A stretch of 64,000 nucleotides of DNA from assembly GCA_002336895.1 (NCBI GenBank), contig DDFC01000011.1:175695-239694 (forward strand). The letters run 5' to 3'. The translations under genes were made by a program, and so were the position numbers. Shown here in pieces: positions 33,567 through 42,700 of the stretch (positions are counted from its first letter, which is position 1; every line of letters begins with the position of its first letter). Source of the DNA: Verrucomicrobiaceae bacterium UBA1938 (lineage in GTDB: Bacteria; Verrucomicrobiota; Verrucomicrobiia; Verrucomicrobiales; Verrucomicrobiaceae). The notes below the pieces were generated by a model. The model saw nothing but the letters and a program-made list of their open reading frames with translations. It made no database searches and had not been told where the DNA came from.

Positions 33567-35384
33567 ATGCTCTCTCCCATCCAAGAGTACATCGAACTGC
33601 TGCATTCTCGTTACGCCTCCAGCATGGAGGGCCATGTGGCAGATTACATCCCCGAACTCTCCAAGGCCGATCCGCGATTGTTTGGCATCTGCATCGCCAC
33701 GCGCGACGGCCATGTGTATGAGGTGGGCGACACGCGGCAGAGCTTCACCATCCAGTCCATCTCCAAGGCGCTGGTCTATGGTCTGGCGCTGGAGGACCGG
33801 GGAGAGGAGCATGTGCTGTCCCGCGTGGGAGTAGAACCCTCTGGGGAAGCCTTCAACGCCATCAGCCTCAAGGAAGGCAGCGGCGCTCCGTTCAACCCCA
33901 TGATCAATGCGGGTGCCATCGCCACGGCGGGGCAGGTTTTGAAAAAGGACGGCAAGAGCCGGATCGACCGCGTGGTGGAGTACCTCAGCGGCTTTGCCGG
34001 GCGGGAGCTGGAGGTCAACCAGTCCGTGTATCAAAGCGAAAGCGAAACCGGCCACCGCAACCGCGCCATCGGCTGGCTGCTGCGGAACTTTGGCATCCTG
34101 GACGAGGACCCGAACGAGACGCTGGAGACCTATTTCCAGCAGTGCTCCGTGGAGGTGACGTGCCGGGACCTGGCGCTGATGGGGGCGACGATCGCCAATC
34201 AGGGCATCCAGCCCGTGACGCGCAAGCGCGCCATCGCCTCCGAGTATGTGGACAACGTGCTGGGCGTGATGGCCACCTGCGGGATGTATGACTGGTCCGG
34301 CGAGTGGATCTACCGCGTGGGCCTGCCGGCCAAGAGCGGCGTGGGCGGCGGCATCCTAGCGGTGCTGCCAGGTCAGCTGGGCATCGGCATTTTCTCCCCT
34401 CCCCTGGACAAGCAGGGCAACAGCGACCGCGGCATCAAGGTGTGCATGGACCTCTCCCGCGAGCTGGCTCTGCACATGATGAATCCAGCAGCCACGCCGC
34501 GCACGGCGGTGCGTCTGCAATATCACGGCGGCGAGGTGGTCTCGCGCCGCCGCCTGCCCCCACAGGCACGCGAGGTGCTGCGCACCAACGGTACGCTCAT
34601 CAAGATCATGGAACTGCAGGGCGGGCTGACCTTTACCACCATCGAGCCCGTGGTGCGCAACGCCTGCGACCATGCCCATGAGTGCAAGCACGTCATCTTT
34701 GACCTGCGCGCCGTGGTGTATGCCAATTCCGTGAGCCTCATCCTGCTGGCCAATTTGGGCACTCGGCTGGCCACCCAGGGCGTGCGGGTGATCTTCTGCC
34801 AGCCGGGCAGGCTGCTGGCGGCACTGCGCACCGTGGGGATTTCCGACAAGGACGTCTTCACCACGATGGATGCAGCACTGGAGGAGTGCGAAGACCAGCT
34901 GCTGCTGGAGGTGACAGGCGTGTCATGGCGGCCGCATGCGCCGCTGAGGCTGAAGTCCTGCACCCTTTTCCGCAACTGCACGGACGAGGACATCGCATTC
35001 ATGGAGCAGGAGCTGCCGCGCAGGCAGTATGGCAAGGACCAGGTGGTCATCAGCACCGGAGAGCTTGCCACGGAGATGTTTGTGATGGTAGGCGGCACGG
35101 TGGAGGTGCAGCTGCGCACGGGAGAGGACATGCGCAAGAGGATCGATGTGCTGACCGCCGGCATGACAGTGGGAGAGATGGCCTTTCTGGACGGCTCGGC
35201 GCGCTCTGCGGACGTGGTGGTGATGGACGCGATGGAGTGCGTGGTGATTTCCAAGGAGTGGTTTGACGGGCTGAACGAGCGCAATCCGGCGCTGAAGATC
35301 GCGCTGCTGCAGGAAATGACGCACGAGATCGCCTCGCGCCTGCGGCAGGCAAACACGGCCATCTCGGCCTTCCATCGCTCCTAA
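33567..35384 (+). CDS. glsA: Glutaminase A fused to STAS and cyclic-nucleotide-binding domains
   Basis: The protein has 605 residues. Residues 1-310 form a class A glutaminase with the serine-lysine motif Ser64-I-S-Lys67 (QSISKAL), NPMINAGAIA and SGVGGGILAVLPG. Residues about 350-450 form a STAS domain (HVIFDLRAVVYANSVSLILL) and residues about 465-585 a cyclic-nucleotide-binding domain (VVISTGELATEMFVMVGGTV and MTVGEMAFLDGSARSADVVV). The enzyme hydrolyses glutamine to glutamate and ammonia. The two regulatory domains suggest control by a nucleotide and by protein partners. Start and stop leave no room for another gene. Confidence 0.9.
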   Translation: MLSPIQEYIELLHSRYASSMEGHVADYIPELSKADPRLFGICIATRDGHVYEVGDTRQSFTIQSISKALVYGLALEDRGEEHVLSRVGVEPSGEAFNAISLKEGSGAPFNPMINAGAIATAGQVLKKDGKSRIDRVVEYLSGFAGRELEVNQSVYQSESETGHRNRAIGWLLRNFGILDEDPNETLETYFQQCSVEVTCRDLALMGATIANQGIQPVTRKRAIASEYVDNVLGVMATCGMYDWSGEWIYRVGLPAKSGVGGGILAVLPGQLGIGIFSPPLDKQGNSDRGIKVCMDLSRELALHMMNPAATPRTAVRLQYHGGEVVSRRRLPPQAREVLRTNGTLIKIMELQGGLTFTTIEPVVRNACDHAHECKHVIFDLRAVVYANSVSLILLANLGTRLATQGVRVIFCQPGRLLAALRTVGISDKDVFTTMDAALEECEDQLLLEVTGVSWRPHAPLRLKSCTLFRNCTDEDIAFMEQELPRRQYGKDQVVISTGELATEMFVMVGGTVEVQLRTGEDMRKRIDVLTAGMTVGEMAFLDGSARSADVVVMDAMECVVISKEWFDGLNERNPALKIALLQEMTHEIASRLRQANTAISAFHRS

Positions 35385-35493
35385 TACTGGGCGCAATAAG
35401 CCTCCGTGGGGCGAGCCATGCCCCAGACCGCCGCACGGCCCCGCCACCCGAGAGATATTCCTCGGCGAAACGGGCTATGCCGCAATTTTCCCT

Positions 35494-37266
35494 ATGATTG
35501 CTCGTATTGGACATCCCCCAAAGCCTATGCTATCGCCACGCCCCATGTTTTCTCCCCGCCCCATCCTGTCAGTACTGGCCCTGGCTCCCGCGCTTCTGAG
35601 CGCTGCGGAGAAGGTTGATTTCAACAAGCAGATCAAGCCCCTGCTCGAAGGCGCCTGCACCCACTGCCATGGCGAAAAAGAAGACAAAGGCGACTTCCGC
35701 ATGCACACGCTGGAAGACATCAAGAAGGGCAACGAAAACGGCCCCGGCCTGACCCCCGGAGACCCCAAGAAGAGCTCCATCTACACCACGCTGCTGCTGG
35801 CCCAGGATGAAGACACCGCCATGCCCCCCAAGAAGGAAGGCGCGCTGGAAAAGTCCCAGATCGAAATCATCAAAACCTGGATCGAGCAGGGCGCCGAGTG
35901 GCCCTCCGGCGTGGTGCTGGAGCAGGCTCCGCGCATCAAGTTTGAAAAGCACATCCAGCCCATCCTGGAGCAGAACTGCGTCTCCTGCCACAACCCCGAA
36001 AAGGCCAAGGGCGACTGGGTCATCACCACCAAGAAGGAAGCCTTCAGCACGGGTGAAAATGCCCCCAACATCACCCCTTTTGACCTCAAGAGCCCCATCT
36101 ACCACCTGACGACGCTGGCAGCTGACGAGGACGATCTCATGCCCCCGAAGAAGAGCGGCGGCCCGCTGAGCAAGGAAGACATCAACTACCTCAAGCTCTG
36201 GATCCAGCAGGGTGCGCCCTGGCCGGATGACCTGAAGCTGACCGCCAAGGAGAAGAAAGGCCCGGCTTCCAACAACCCGGACAACCTGGAGCTGGTGAAG
36301 AAAATCCACGCCTTCATCGTGCAGACCAGCAAGGAGAAGAAGGAAGCCGACATGAAGGCCTACGATGCCAAGGTGCCCAAGACGGGCGCGCCTTACAGCA
36401 TGGTGGTCATCAAGAGCGGTGAGTTCACCATGGGCAGCCCCGACAGCGAAGCCGGACGCGGCGACGACGAAGGCCCGCAGGTGAAGAAGACCATCAAACC
36501 CTTCTGGATGGGCAAATACGAGATCACTTGGGACGAATACGAGCCCTACCAGCTGACCAGCATCGGCCGCAACAAGGACGGCTCCCGCCAGGTGTGGAAA
36601 CCCACCGACAAGCCAGAAGACCTGATCTCCCAGCCCACCCCGCCCTACCAGCCGATGGACTTTGGCATGGGCCGCGAGCGCTTCCCGGCCATCTGCATGA
36701 CGCAGCACGCCGCCAACAAGTACTGCCAGTGGCTCAGCGCCCAGACCGGCCACTTCTACCGCCTGCCCACCGAGGCCGAGTGGGAATACGCCGCCCGCGC
36801 CGGCACGAAGACCGCCTATTTCTTTGGAGACGACAAGGCGCAGCTCAAAGACTACGCCTGGTACTTCGACAACGCCCCCAACTTCCAGTACGCCAAGGTG
36901 GGCCAGAAGAAGCCCAACCCCTGGGGCCTGCACGACATCTACGGCAACGTCTGCGAATGGTGTCTGGACCAGTACACCCCCGCCATGCCCGGTGCCTCCG
37001 TGCTGGGCAATGACTGGATCCGCTCCAAGACCCCCTACCCGCATGTGGCCCGTGGCGGCACCTATGATGACGACGCCGAACTGCTGCGCAGCTCCGCGCG
37101 CAAGGCCTCCGATCCTCTCTGGAAGCAGCAGGACCCCCAGCTGCCAAAGAGCATCTGGTACCTCACGGACGCCACCTGGCTGGGCTTCCGCATCGTGCGC
37201 CCGCTGGAAATCCCCACGGTGGAGGAGATGTTCGCCGCCTGGAACAACGGCGTGGCGAAAGAATAG
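35494..37266 (+). CDS. Secreted dicytochrome fused to FGE/sulfatase-modifying-like domain
   Basis: The ORF is 590 residues from 35494; a start a few codons later is possible because the prefix MIARIGHPPKP is unusual. A signal peptide follows (ILSVLALAPALLSAAEKV). Two PSCyt1-type c-type cytochrome modules come next, with heme motifs CTHCH and CVSCH at about residues 55 and 165. The C-terminal half is an FGE-sulfatase fold (YSMVVIKSGEFTMGSPDSEA to WLGFRIVRP). No two-Cys active site of true FGE is evident, so it may bind ligands rather than modify sulfatases. It is followed by a strong terminator. Confidence 0.8.
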   Translation: MIARIGHPPKPMLSPRPMFSPRPILSVLALAPALLSAAEKVDFNKQIKPLLEGACTHCHGEKEDKGDFRMHTLEDIKKGNENGPGLTPGDPKKSSIYTTLLLAQDEDTAMPPKKEGALEKSQIEIIKTWIEQGAEWPSGVVLEQAPRIKFEKHIQPILEQNCVSCHNPEKAKGDWVITTKKEAFSTGENAPNITPFDLKSPIYHLTTLAADEDDLMPPKKSGGPLSKEDINYLKLWIQQGAPWPDDLKLTAKEKKGPASNNPDNLELVKKIHAFIVQTSKEKKEADMKAYDAKVPKTGAPYSMVVIKSGEFTMGSPDSEAGRGDDEGPQVKKTIKPFWMGKYEITWDEYEPYQLTSIGRNKDGSRQVWKPTDKPEDLISQPTPPYQPMDFGMGRERFPAICMTQHAANKYCQWLSAQTGHFYRLPTEAEWEYAARAGTKTAYFFGDDKAQLKDYAWYFDNAPNFQYAKVGQKKPNPWGLHDIYGNVCEWCLDQYTPAMPGASVLGNDWIRSKTPYPHVARGGTYDDDAELLRSSARKASDPLWKQQDPQLPKSIWYLTDATWLGFRIVRPLEIPTVEEMFAAWNNGVAKE

Positions 37267-37292
37267 CCTCCATACATTCCCCTGAACCATCA

Positions 37293-37323
37293 CAGGCCGC
37301 TGCACCCCAGCGGCCTGTTTTTT
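37293..37323 (+). terminator. Intrinsic terminator
   Basis: CAGGCCGCTG (37293-37302) and CAGCGGCCTG (37308-37317) form a perfect 10-bp stem with a 5-base loop, followed by six T. It ends the cytochrome-FGE gene. Confidence 0.92.
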
Positions 37324-37388
37324 GCACAGCCCGCCCCGTCCGCTACGTTCACTGCACTCCACACTCTCCCTCCCCCTCTAAATAAGAC

Positions 37389-38927
37389 ATGAGCAAATCC
37401 AACTCCTCCAGCAACAACGGGGCCGTGGCCGCCCTGATCGCCGCATTCCTCGGCTGGCTCTTCGACGGCTTTGAAATGGGTTTGTTCCCGCTGATCGGCA
37501 AACCGGCGCTGCAGGACCTGCTGCCCAAGGCCACCGCCGTGGTGCAGGGGCAGTGGTTCACGGTCATCATCTCCGTCTTCCTGGTGGGTGCGGCCTCCGG
37601 CGGTGTGCTCTTTGGCTGGCTGGGAGACAAGCTGGGCCGCGTGAAGGCCATGACGCTGGCCATCTTCACCTACGCCATCTTCAGCGGCCTGTGCGCCTTC
37701 GTCACGGAGGCCTGGCACTTTGCCGGTCTGCGCTTCATCGCCTCCCTCGGCATGGGCGGCGAGTGGGCGCTGGGCGTGGCGCTGGTGAATGAAATCTGGG
37801 GCGGCAAAAACCGTGCGTGGATCGCCGGCATGATCGGCGCTGCTTCCAACATCGGCTTCCTCCTCACCGGCCTCATCAGCTGGCAGCTCAATGCCAGCCT
37901 GGACATCGTCACCGGCTGGATTCACGCGATGGGCCTCTCTCCAGAAAACACCGACTATCTGCTGCACAACCGTGCCTGGCGCTTCATCGCCGTGAGCAGC
38001 GCGCTGCCTGCGCTGATCAATTTCTTCATCCTCGTCTTCGTGCCCGAGTCCCACAAGTGGGAGGAGGAGAAGAAGGCTGGCAGCACCTCGCACTGGGCCA
38101 CGATGGACCTTCTGGGCGTGCTCATCGCCTGCCTCGCCGCCATCGGCATCATCTATGTGTGGTCGCCCATGTGCACCTATGGAAATCTCGCCGCTGGTGT
38201 GGTGACGCTGGTGGGCTTGGCAATCGCCCTGTGGGGCTACCTGCACCCCGTGCGCCAGTACATGGCGCGCTCTGTGGCAGCTGGCAGCACGCAGGCGGCT
38301 GAGCGCAGCACCATCATGAGCAATCTGCTGATCGGTGCCGGACTGGCCGCTGTGGCGCTTCTGGGCACCTGGGGCTCTGCGCAGCAGGCCGCCCGCTGGG
38401 CCTCGGGTCTGGCTCCGCAGGGGTCCAAGATTCCTATCATCGACTACATCGTCATCTCCACGGCGCTGGGTGCCATCCTCGTCACATTGATCACGCCTCT
38501 TATCGCGGACAAGCTGGGCCGCCGCATCACCTACACGCTGCTGTGCGCCACCGCCCTGGCCTCGGCGCTGGCCTTCTTCCAGTTCAACAAGCCCTTCACC
38601 GGAGACAGCACGCCGCTCTCCCTCATCCTCACAGCCTTCCTGCTGGGCGGCATCACAGCCTCCTTCTACGGCTTCTTCCCGCTCTATTTCCCCGAGCTCT
38701 TCCCCACCAGCGTGCGCGCCACGGGCCAGGGCTTCTGCTTCAACTTCGGCCGCCTCATCGCCGCCGTGGGCGCTCTGCAACTGGGAAATCTGACCACGTT
38801 CTTCGGAGGCACTTCGGGCGGCATCCATGCTGAAGCGCATGCTTTCTCCGTGCTCTCCTGCATCTACCTCGTGGGCATGGTGCTGGTGTGGTTCGCACCC
38901 GAGACAAAGGGGCGTTCGCTGCAATAG
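37389..38927 (+). CDS. MFS transporter of the sugar/organic-acid porter type
   Basis: This 512-residue protein has about 12 hydrophobic segments. Its N-terminus ALIAAFLGWLFDGFEMGLF and the loop GWLGDKLGRVKAM (the family GxxxDxxGR motif) place it in the metabolite:H+ symporter/sugar porter group of the major facilitator superfamily. The C-terminal half repeats the motif as LIADKLGRRITY. The substrate cannot be named. It is a single gene between two strong signals, a terminator upstream and a promoter downstream. Confidence 0.82.
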   Translation: MSKSNSSSNNGAVAALIAAFLGWLFDGFEMGLFPLIGKPALQDLLPKATAVVQGQWFTVIISVFLVGAASGGVLFGWLGDKLGRVKAMTLAIFTYAIFSGLCAFVTEAWHFAGLRFIASLGMGGEWALGVALVNEIWGGKNRAWIAGMIGAASNIGFLLTGLISWQLNASLDIVTGWIHAMGLSPENTDYLLHNRAWRFIAVSSALPALINFFILVFVPESHKWEEEKKAGSTSHWATMDLLGVLIACLAAIGIIYVWSPMCTYGNLAAGVVTLVGLAIALWGYLHPVRQYMARSVAAGSTQAAERSTIMSNLLIGAGLAAVALLGTWGSAQQAARWASGLAPQGSKIPIIDYIVISTALGAILVTLITPLIADKLGRRITYTLLCATALASALAFFQFNKPFTGDSTPLSLILTAFLLGGITASFYGFFPLYFPELFPTSVRATGQGFCFNFGRLIAAVGALQLGNLTTFFGGTSGGIHAEAHAFSVLSCIYLVGMVLVWFAPETKGRSLQ

Positions 38928-38982
38928 AATGGCATAACCCCCAATTGCGGCCATTGACGAATCTGCAAGCGTGAAAGAGTGT

Positions 38983-39011
38983 TTGCTAAATTACCTTTCA
39001 TCGATAATAAT
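38983..39011 (+). promoter_or_regulatory. Candidate sigma-70 promoter upstream of the MarR gene
   Basis: TTGCTA (38983-38988) and AATAAT (39006-39011) are 17 bp apart in an AT-rich stretch. An inverted repeat CGAGA/TCTCG with a 3-bp centre (39126-39138) lies nearer the gene and could be an operator. Confidence 0.4.
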
Positions 39012-39166
39012 AAGCGTATATTAACCTCTCACAAATAAGAACCTCTCCAAAGGACTGAGTAAAAACTTATGGATTCTATGATTTTATCTTGATCCTACCT
39101 TTGTGATTTGTTACATTAACCGCAATTCGAGATTTTCTCGGAAACCATAGCTCTAAGGACCACCTC

Positions 39167-39613
39167 ATGATCAACGGAACCAAAAGCCCAGCCAAAGACC
39201 ACGCCAAACTGGCAGATTTCATTCTGTTCAGCCAACGTGAGTTCCTGCTGAATCTCTCCCGGGAGCTGAACCGAGATAACATCTCCTTCGCTCAGTTTTT
39301 CCTGCTCAGCTATCTTGCCACCTCCAAGGAGCTGACCATGACGGACATCGCGCGCAAAATGGGCCACTCCACCGCTGCCGCCACCGGTCTGGTGGACCGC
39401 CTGGAAAAGCTCGGCCTCATGGAGCGCACCCACGCCGTGGACGACCGCCGCAAGGTGCTCGTGCGCATCACCTCCCGTGGGATCGAGCTGGTGACCCGCC
39501 TGCGTGATGAACTGCAGAACCAGATCGCCGATGCCATGAGCGAAACGTCTTCCGCAGACGCTGGCAGCTTCATGGACTCCTACCGTGCACTGGACACGGC
39601 AGCAGCCCGGTAA
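39167..39613 (+). CDS. MarR family transcriptional regulator
   Basis: This 148-residue protein has the MarR winged-helix domain: the recognition region LTMTDIARKMGHSTAAATGL, VDRLEKLGLMERTHAVDDRR and the wing KVLVRITSRG. MarR proteins usually repress neighbouring transporter or enzyme genes until an aromatic ligand binds. The nearest candidates are the MFS gene upstream and its own promoter. A terminator follows 28 bp after the stop. Confidence 0.88.
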   Translation: MINGTKSPAKDHAKLADFILFSQREFLLNLSRELNRDNISFAQFFLLSYLATSKELTMTDIARKMGHSTAAATGLVDRLEKLGLMERTHAVDDRRKVLVRITSRGIELVTRLRDELQNQIADAMSETSSADAGSFMDSYRALDTAAAR

Positions 39614-39640
39614 ACGGTTTCCCCCTTTCCTCTTTTGCAA

Positions 39641-39670
39641 AAGGCGCACGGTTTCTCCGTGCGCCTTTTT
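39641..39670 (+). terminator. Intrinsic terminator
   Basis: AAGGCGCACGG (39641-39651) pairs with CCGTGCGCCTT (39657-39667), followed by a T tract. It closes the MarR transcript. Confidence 0.92.
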
Positions 39671-39697
39671 GTTTTCCGTGGCAGAACAAGCGCCCGG

Positions 39698-40363
39698 ATG
39701 AATGACAATCAACTTTGGATGACCTTTCCTGCGCTCGAAAGCCTGCACGGTTTCGCGCATCGCTTCACCCTGCGCCATCCCGACATCGCCGTGGATGATG
39801 AACGTGCCGTGGTGGTGGCCCGGCTGTGGGACTGGCACCGTGCACAAGTGGCGGAGATGGGCTTTTCAGGCTCGGCTCTGTGCATCGCAGAGCAGGTGCA
39901 TGGGAAAGAAGTGGCGGTGGTGAAAGAGCCCGCCAGCAGCGCCATCGCAGGCACGGACGGCATCGTCTCCAATGTGCCCGGACTCGTCATCGGCATCTAC
40001 GTGGCAGACTGCTGCGCCGTGTATCTGGCCGATCCGCGCACCGGAGCGTATGGCGTGGTGCATTCTGGGAAAAAGGGTTCGGAACTGGGCATCACCACGC
40101 AGGCGATCGAAAAGATGCAGCAGCACTTTGGCACACGCCCGGAGGATGTGCATGTGCAGCTCAGCCCCTGCATCCGCCCGCCGGCGTATGAGATCGACTT
40201 TGCCGCGCAGATCCGCCAGCAGGCACGGGATGCAGGTGTGCCTGAAACACAGATCCAAGACACCGGGCTGTGCACGTCTTTGGATTTGCACCGGTTTTAT
40301 TCCTACCGCATGGAAAAAGGCCGCACCGGCCGCATGCTGGCACTGCTGGGGCGCACCGCCTGA
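39698..40363 (+). CDS. pgeF: Laccase-domain protein, PgeF/YfiH family
   Basis: Starting at 39698 (MNDNQLWMTFPALES), just after the terminator, gives 221 residues. The metal-binding residues of the family are visible: His in CIAEQVHGKE, Cys in YVADCCAVYL and His in YGVVHSGKKG. Members were once annotated as polyphenol oxidases and are now known as purine nucleoside phosphorylase/peptidoglycan editing factors. It is followed by ispE after 12 bp. Confidence 0.82.
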   Translation: MNDNQLWMTFPALESLHGFAHRFTLRHPDIAVDDERAVVVARLWDWHRAQVAEMGFSGSALCIAEQVHGKEVAVVKEPASSAIAGTDGIVSNVPGLVIGIYVADCCAVYLADPRTGAYGVVHSGKKGSELGITTQAIEKMQQHFGTRPEDVHVQLSPCIRPPAYEIDFAAQIRQQARDAGVPETQIQDTGLCTSLDLHRFYSYRMEKGRTGRMLALLGRTA

Positions 40364-40375
40364 TCTTCATCAACC

Positions 40376-41215
40376 ATGACTTTTCATTCTCCCGCCAAAA
40401 TCAACCTGTGGCTGCGCATTCTGGGCAAACGCCCGGACGGATTCCATGAGGTGCAGACGCGCCTCTGCCGTCTGGCCTTGGGAGACACGGTGGAGATCGA
40501 GCATCGCGGAACCGGCACCGATGTGGCCCTGACCTGCTCCGACCCCACCGTGCCGCTGGATGAGTCCAATCTGGCCATGAAAGCCCTGCGCGCCTTTGAA
40601 GGACGCACCGGCAGAAAGTCTTCATGGAGCATCCATCTGGAGAAAAAAATCCCCGCCGGCGCAGGTCTGGGCGGCGGCAGCAGCAATGCCGCCACGGTGC
40701 TCAAAGGCGTGAACGATCTGACAGGCAGACCGCTGTCCCTGCAGCAGCTCGTGGAGCTGGGCGGACAGATCGGCTCCGACGTGCCCTGCTTCATTCTCGA
40801 CCAACCCGCCGCCGATGGCGCAGGTCGTGGCGAGCAGGTGACTCCCGTGGACTTTCCCTGGCAGCTGCCGCTGGTGCTGATCAAGCCCCCCTTCCCCATC
40901 CCCACACCCTGGGCCTACAAGCGCTGGGCCGACTCCAAGGAGCAGCCCGGCGTGCTCTACGCCCCGCAGGTCTGCCCTTGGGGGGCCATGTCCAACGACC
41001 TGGAGCGTCCTGTGTATGAGAAGTACGTGCTGCTGCCCACGCTGAAGACCTGGCTGCTGGAGCAGCCTGAGGTGCATGCCGCGCTGATGTCCGGCTCTGG
41101 CAGCACCATGTTTGCCATCACAGAATCGCATGCGCAGGCGGCGGAGCTGGCTGCCAAGGCACGTGAGTGGTGCGGAGAGACGGCCTGGGTGCAGGCCACA
41201 CATACAGGCGTCTGA
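40376..41215 (+). CDS. ispE: 4-diphosphocytidyl-2-C-methyl-D-erythritol kinase
   Basis: This 279-residue GHMP kinase acts in the non-mevalonate isoprenoid pathway, phosphorylating CDP-ME. The N-terminal SPAKINLWLRILGKRPDGFH motif and the ATP loop PAGAGLGGGSSNAATVL are diagnostic, and MSGSGSTMFAI forms the C-terminal motif. Length is normal. It forms a tight unit with the laccase-domain gene. Confidence 0.95.
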   Translation: MTFHSPAKINLWLRILGKRPDGFHEVQTRLCRLALGDTVEIEHRGTGTDVALTCSDPTVPLDESNLAMKALRAFEGRTGRKSSWSIHLEKKIPAGAGLGGGSSNAATVLKGVNDLTGRPLSLQQLVELGGQIGSDVPCFILDQPAADGAGRGEQVTPVDFPWQLPLVLIKPPFPIPTPWAYKRWADSKEQPGVLYAPQVCPWGAMSNDLERPVYEKYVLLPTLKTWLLEQPEVHAALMSGSGSTMFAITESHAQAAELAAKAREWCGETAWVQATHTGV

Positions 41216-41252
41216 CATCCGATGCCGGACACGCCATGCCCATAAAAAGTTT

Positions 41253-41285
41253 GGGGCCGGGCGGCTCCCGATTCCGCCCGACCCC
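41253..41285 (+). terminator. Hairpin downstream of ispE
   Basis: GGGGCCGGGCGG (41253-41264) pairs with CCGCCCGACCCC (41274-41285), with one mismatch. It has no T tract, so it is a weak or factor-dependent terminator. The rest of the gap to 41489 shows no gene. Confidence 0.5.
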
Positions 41286-41489
41286 TGGTTTGATCAACCT
41301 CAACTTTGACCTGCGGTGAAGCAGGGGGTTTGAGTCAACAACCAATCACTCTCAAGACCCAGTCCATGGAGGGCTGAAATCCCCGCATGTACTGTTGATG
41401 AGTTAGATTTGGCCTGTGGCGGAACGTTGAAAAAAGATGAAAATATTTTTGCGCAAGGACGCCGCCCCCTCTCGTTCTCATGTGCCCCT

Positions 41490-42239
41490 ATGCCAGAACT
41501 CCCCCCGCTAACCGATCCTGAACGAGCCCTCTATGAATGGCAGATGTGGGTGCCGGGCGTGGGCGTGGAAGGGCAGCAAAAACTCAAGGCCGCCTCCGTG
41601 CTGGTCTCCCGCGTAGGCGGGCTCGGCGGGCTGGTGGCGCTGGAGCTGGCGGCGGCAGGCGTGGGAAAGCTGGTCCTGGCCCATGGGGGCGACCTGCAGC
41701 CCTCAGACCTGAACCGACAGCTGCTGCAGACACACGACCACATCGGCAAACCGCGCATGGATAACATCGTGCGGCGTCTGCGCGATCTCAATCCGCATTG
41801 CGAGATCGTGGGCGTGGCGGAAAACGTGTCCGAGAGCAACGCGGACGCCCTGGTGGCGCAGGCGGACATCGTGGTGGATGCCGCGCCCATGTTTCAGGAG
41901 CGCCTGGCCCTGAACGCTGCGGCCATGCGCGCACGCAAGCCGATGGTGGAATGCGCCATGCACACGCTGGAGGCCAGCGTGACGACCTTTGTGCCCGGCC
42001 AGAGCGGCTGCCTGGCCTGCTACGTGCCCGAGGTGCCGCCCACGTGGAAGCGGCAGTTTCCGGTGTTTGGCGCCGTTTCCGGCACGGCCGCATGCATCGG
42101 TGCCATGGAGGTGATCAAGCTGATCACCGGCATCGGCGAAACGCTCTGCGGAACTCTGCTTTCCATGGACCTCGGCAGCATGCAATTTCGCAAAGTCAGG
42201 CTGCCCAGGCACGATGGCTGCACGGTGTGCAGCCGGTGA
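41490..42239 (+). CDS. ThiF/MoeB-type E1-like adenylyltransferase
   Basis: From the ATG at 41490 (MPELPPLTDPERALYE) the protein has 249 residues. It has a Rossmann nucleotide motif SRVGGLGGLVALELAAAGVG, the conserved DLNRQ arginine loop and two zinc CxxC pairs (SGCLACYV and CTVCSR). It should adenylate the C-terminal Gly-Gly of a ThiS- or MoaD-like sulfur carrier. No carrier gene is adjacent, so thiamine or molybdopterin use is undecided. Confidence 0.85.
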   Translation: MPELPPLTDPERALYEWQMWVPGVGVEGQQKLKAASVLVSRVGGLGGLVALELAAAGVGKLVLAHGGDLQPSDLNRQLLQTHDHIGKPRMDNIVRRLRDLNPHCEIVGVAENVSESNADALVAQADIVVDAAPMFQERLALNAAAMRARKPMVECAMHTLEASVTTFVPGQSGCLACYVPEVPPTWKRQFPVFGAVSGTAACIGAMEVIKLITGIGETLCGTLLSMDLGSMQFRKVRLPRHDGCTVCSR

Positions 42240-42611
42240 TCACTTGGCCACAAAGTCCACGACGCAGACCTTGTCGAGCAGGGGCTTGAGCTTGGCCACA
42301 AAGGCGGCGTGCTCAGGGTGCGGGAGATAGACGTCCAGCCCGGCCTTGTCCTTGAAAGTGACAAGGAAGCAGTGGGTGAAGCCGTCATTGAGACCTTCCG
42401 GGCTCACGTTGGTGCCCCATTCAAAGGCGGTGACCGTGTTGACCTTTTTGGCCAGCTCGATGAAGGCGTTTTCAATGCCCTGCACCTCCGCCGGGGAGGC
42501 GCTGTCCTTGAATTTGAAGAACACAACGTGGCGGTAGGGGGCGTCGGCGGCGGTGGCAAGGGTGGTCATGGCGGAAAAGAGGATGGCAAGGGCGAAAAGG
42601 GCGGCTTTCAT
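42240..42611 (-). CDS. Exported Dabb domain protein
   Basis: This 123-residue protein has a signal peptide (MKAALFALAILFSAMTTLATAA) and a single Dabb domain: YRHVVFFKFKDSASPAEV, FTHCFLVTFKDKAGLDVYL and VCVVDFVAK. The stop abuts the ThiF stop tail to tail. The extracellular location is unusual for the family and the function is unknown. Confidence 0.8.
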   Translation of the reverse strand: MKAALFALAILFSAMTTLATAADAPYRHVVFFKFKDSASPAEVQGIENAFIELAKKVNTVTAFEWGTNVSPEGLNDGFTHCFLVTFKDKAGLDVYLPHPEHAAFVAKLKPLLDKVCVVDFVAK

Positions 42612-42700
42612 GGTGCGCGAGCTTGTCGCAGGGAGCCGTTTGCGTCAACGGCTCAAAGAGGTTGCGCCGTGGCACTGAGCATGCTCCTTAAACCACGACT

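Noticed and set aside
35569..37362. 597-codon frame antisense to the cytochrome-FGE gene, and similar ones at 9777-11486, 42653-44266 and 45914-47263
   Set aside because: All lie opposite clear genes with catalytic motifs and show no recognisable protein features.
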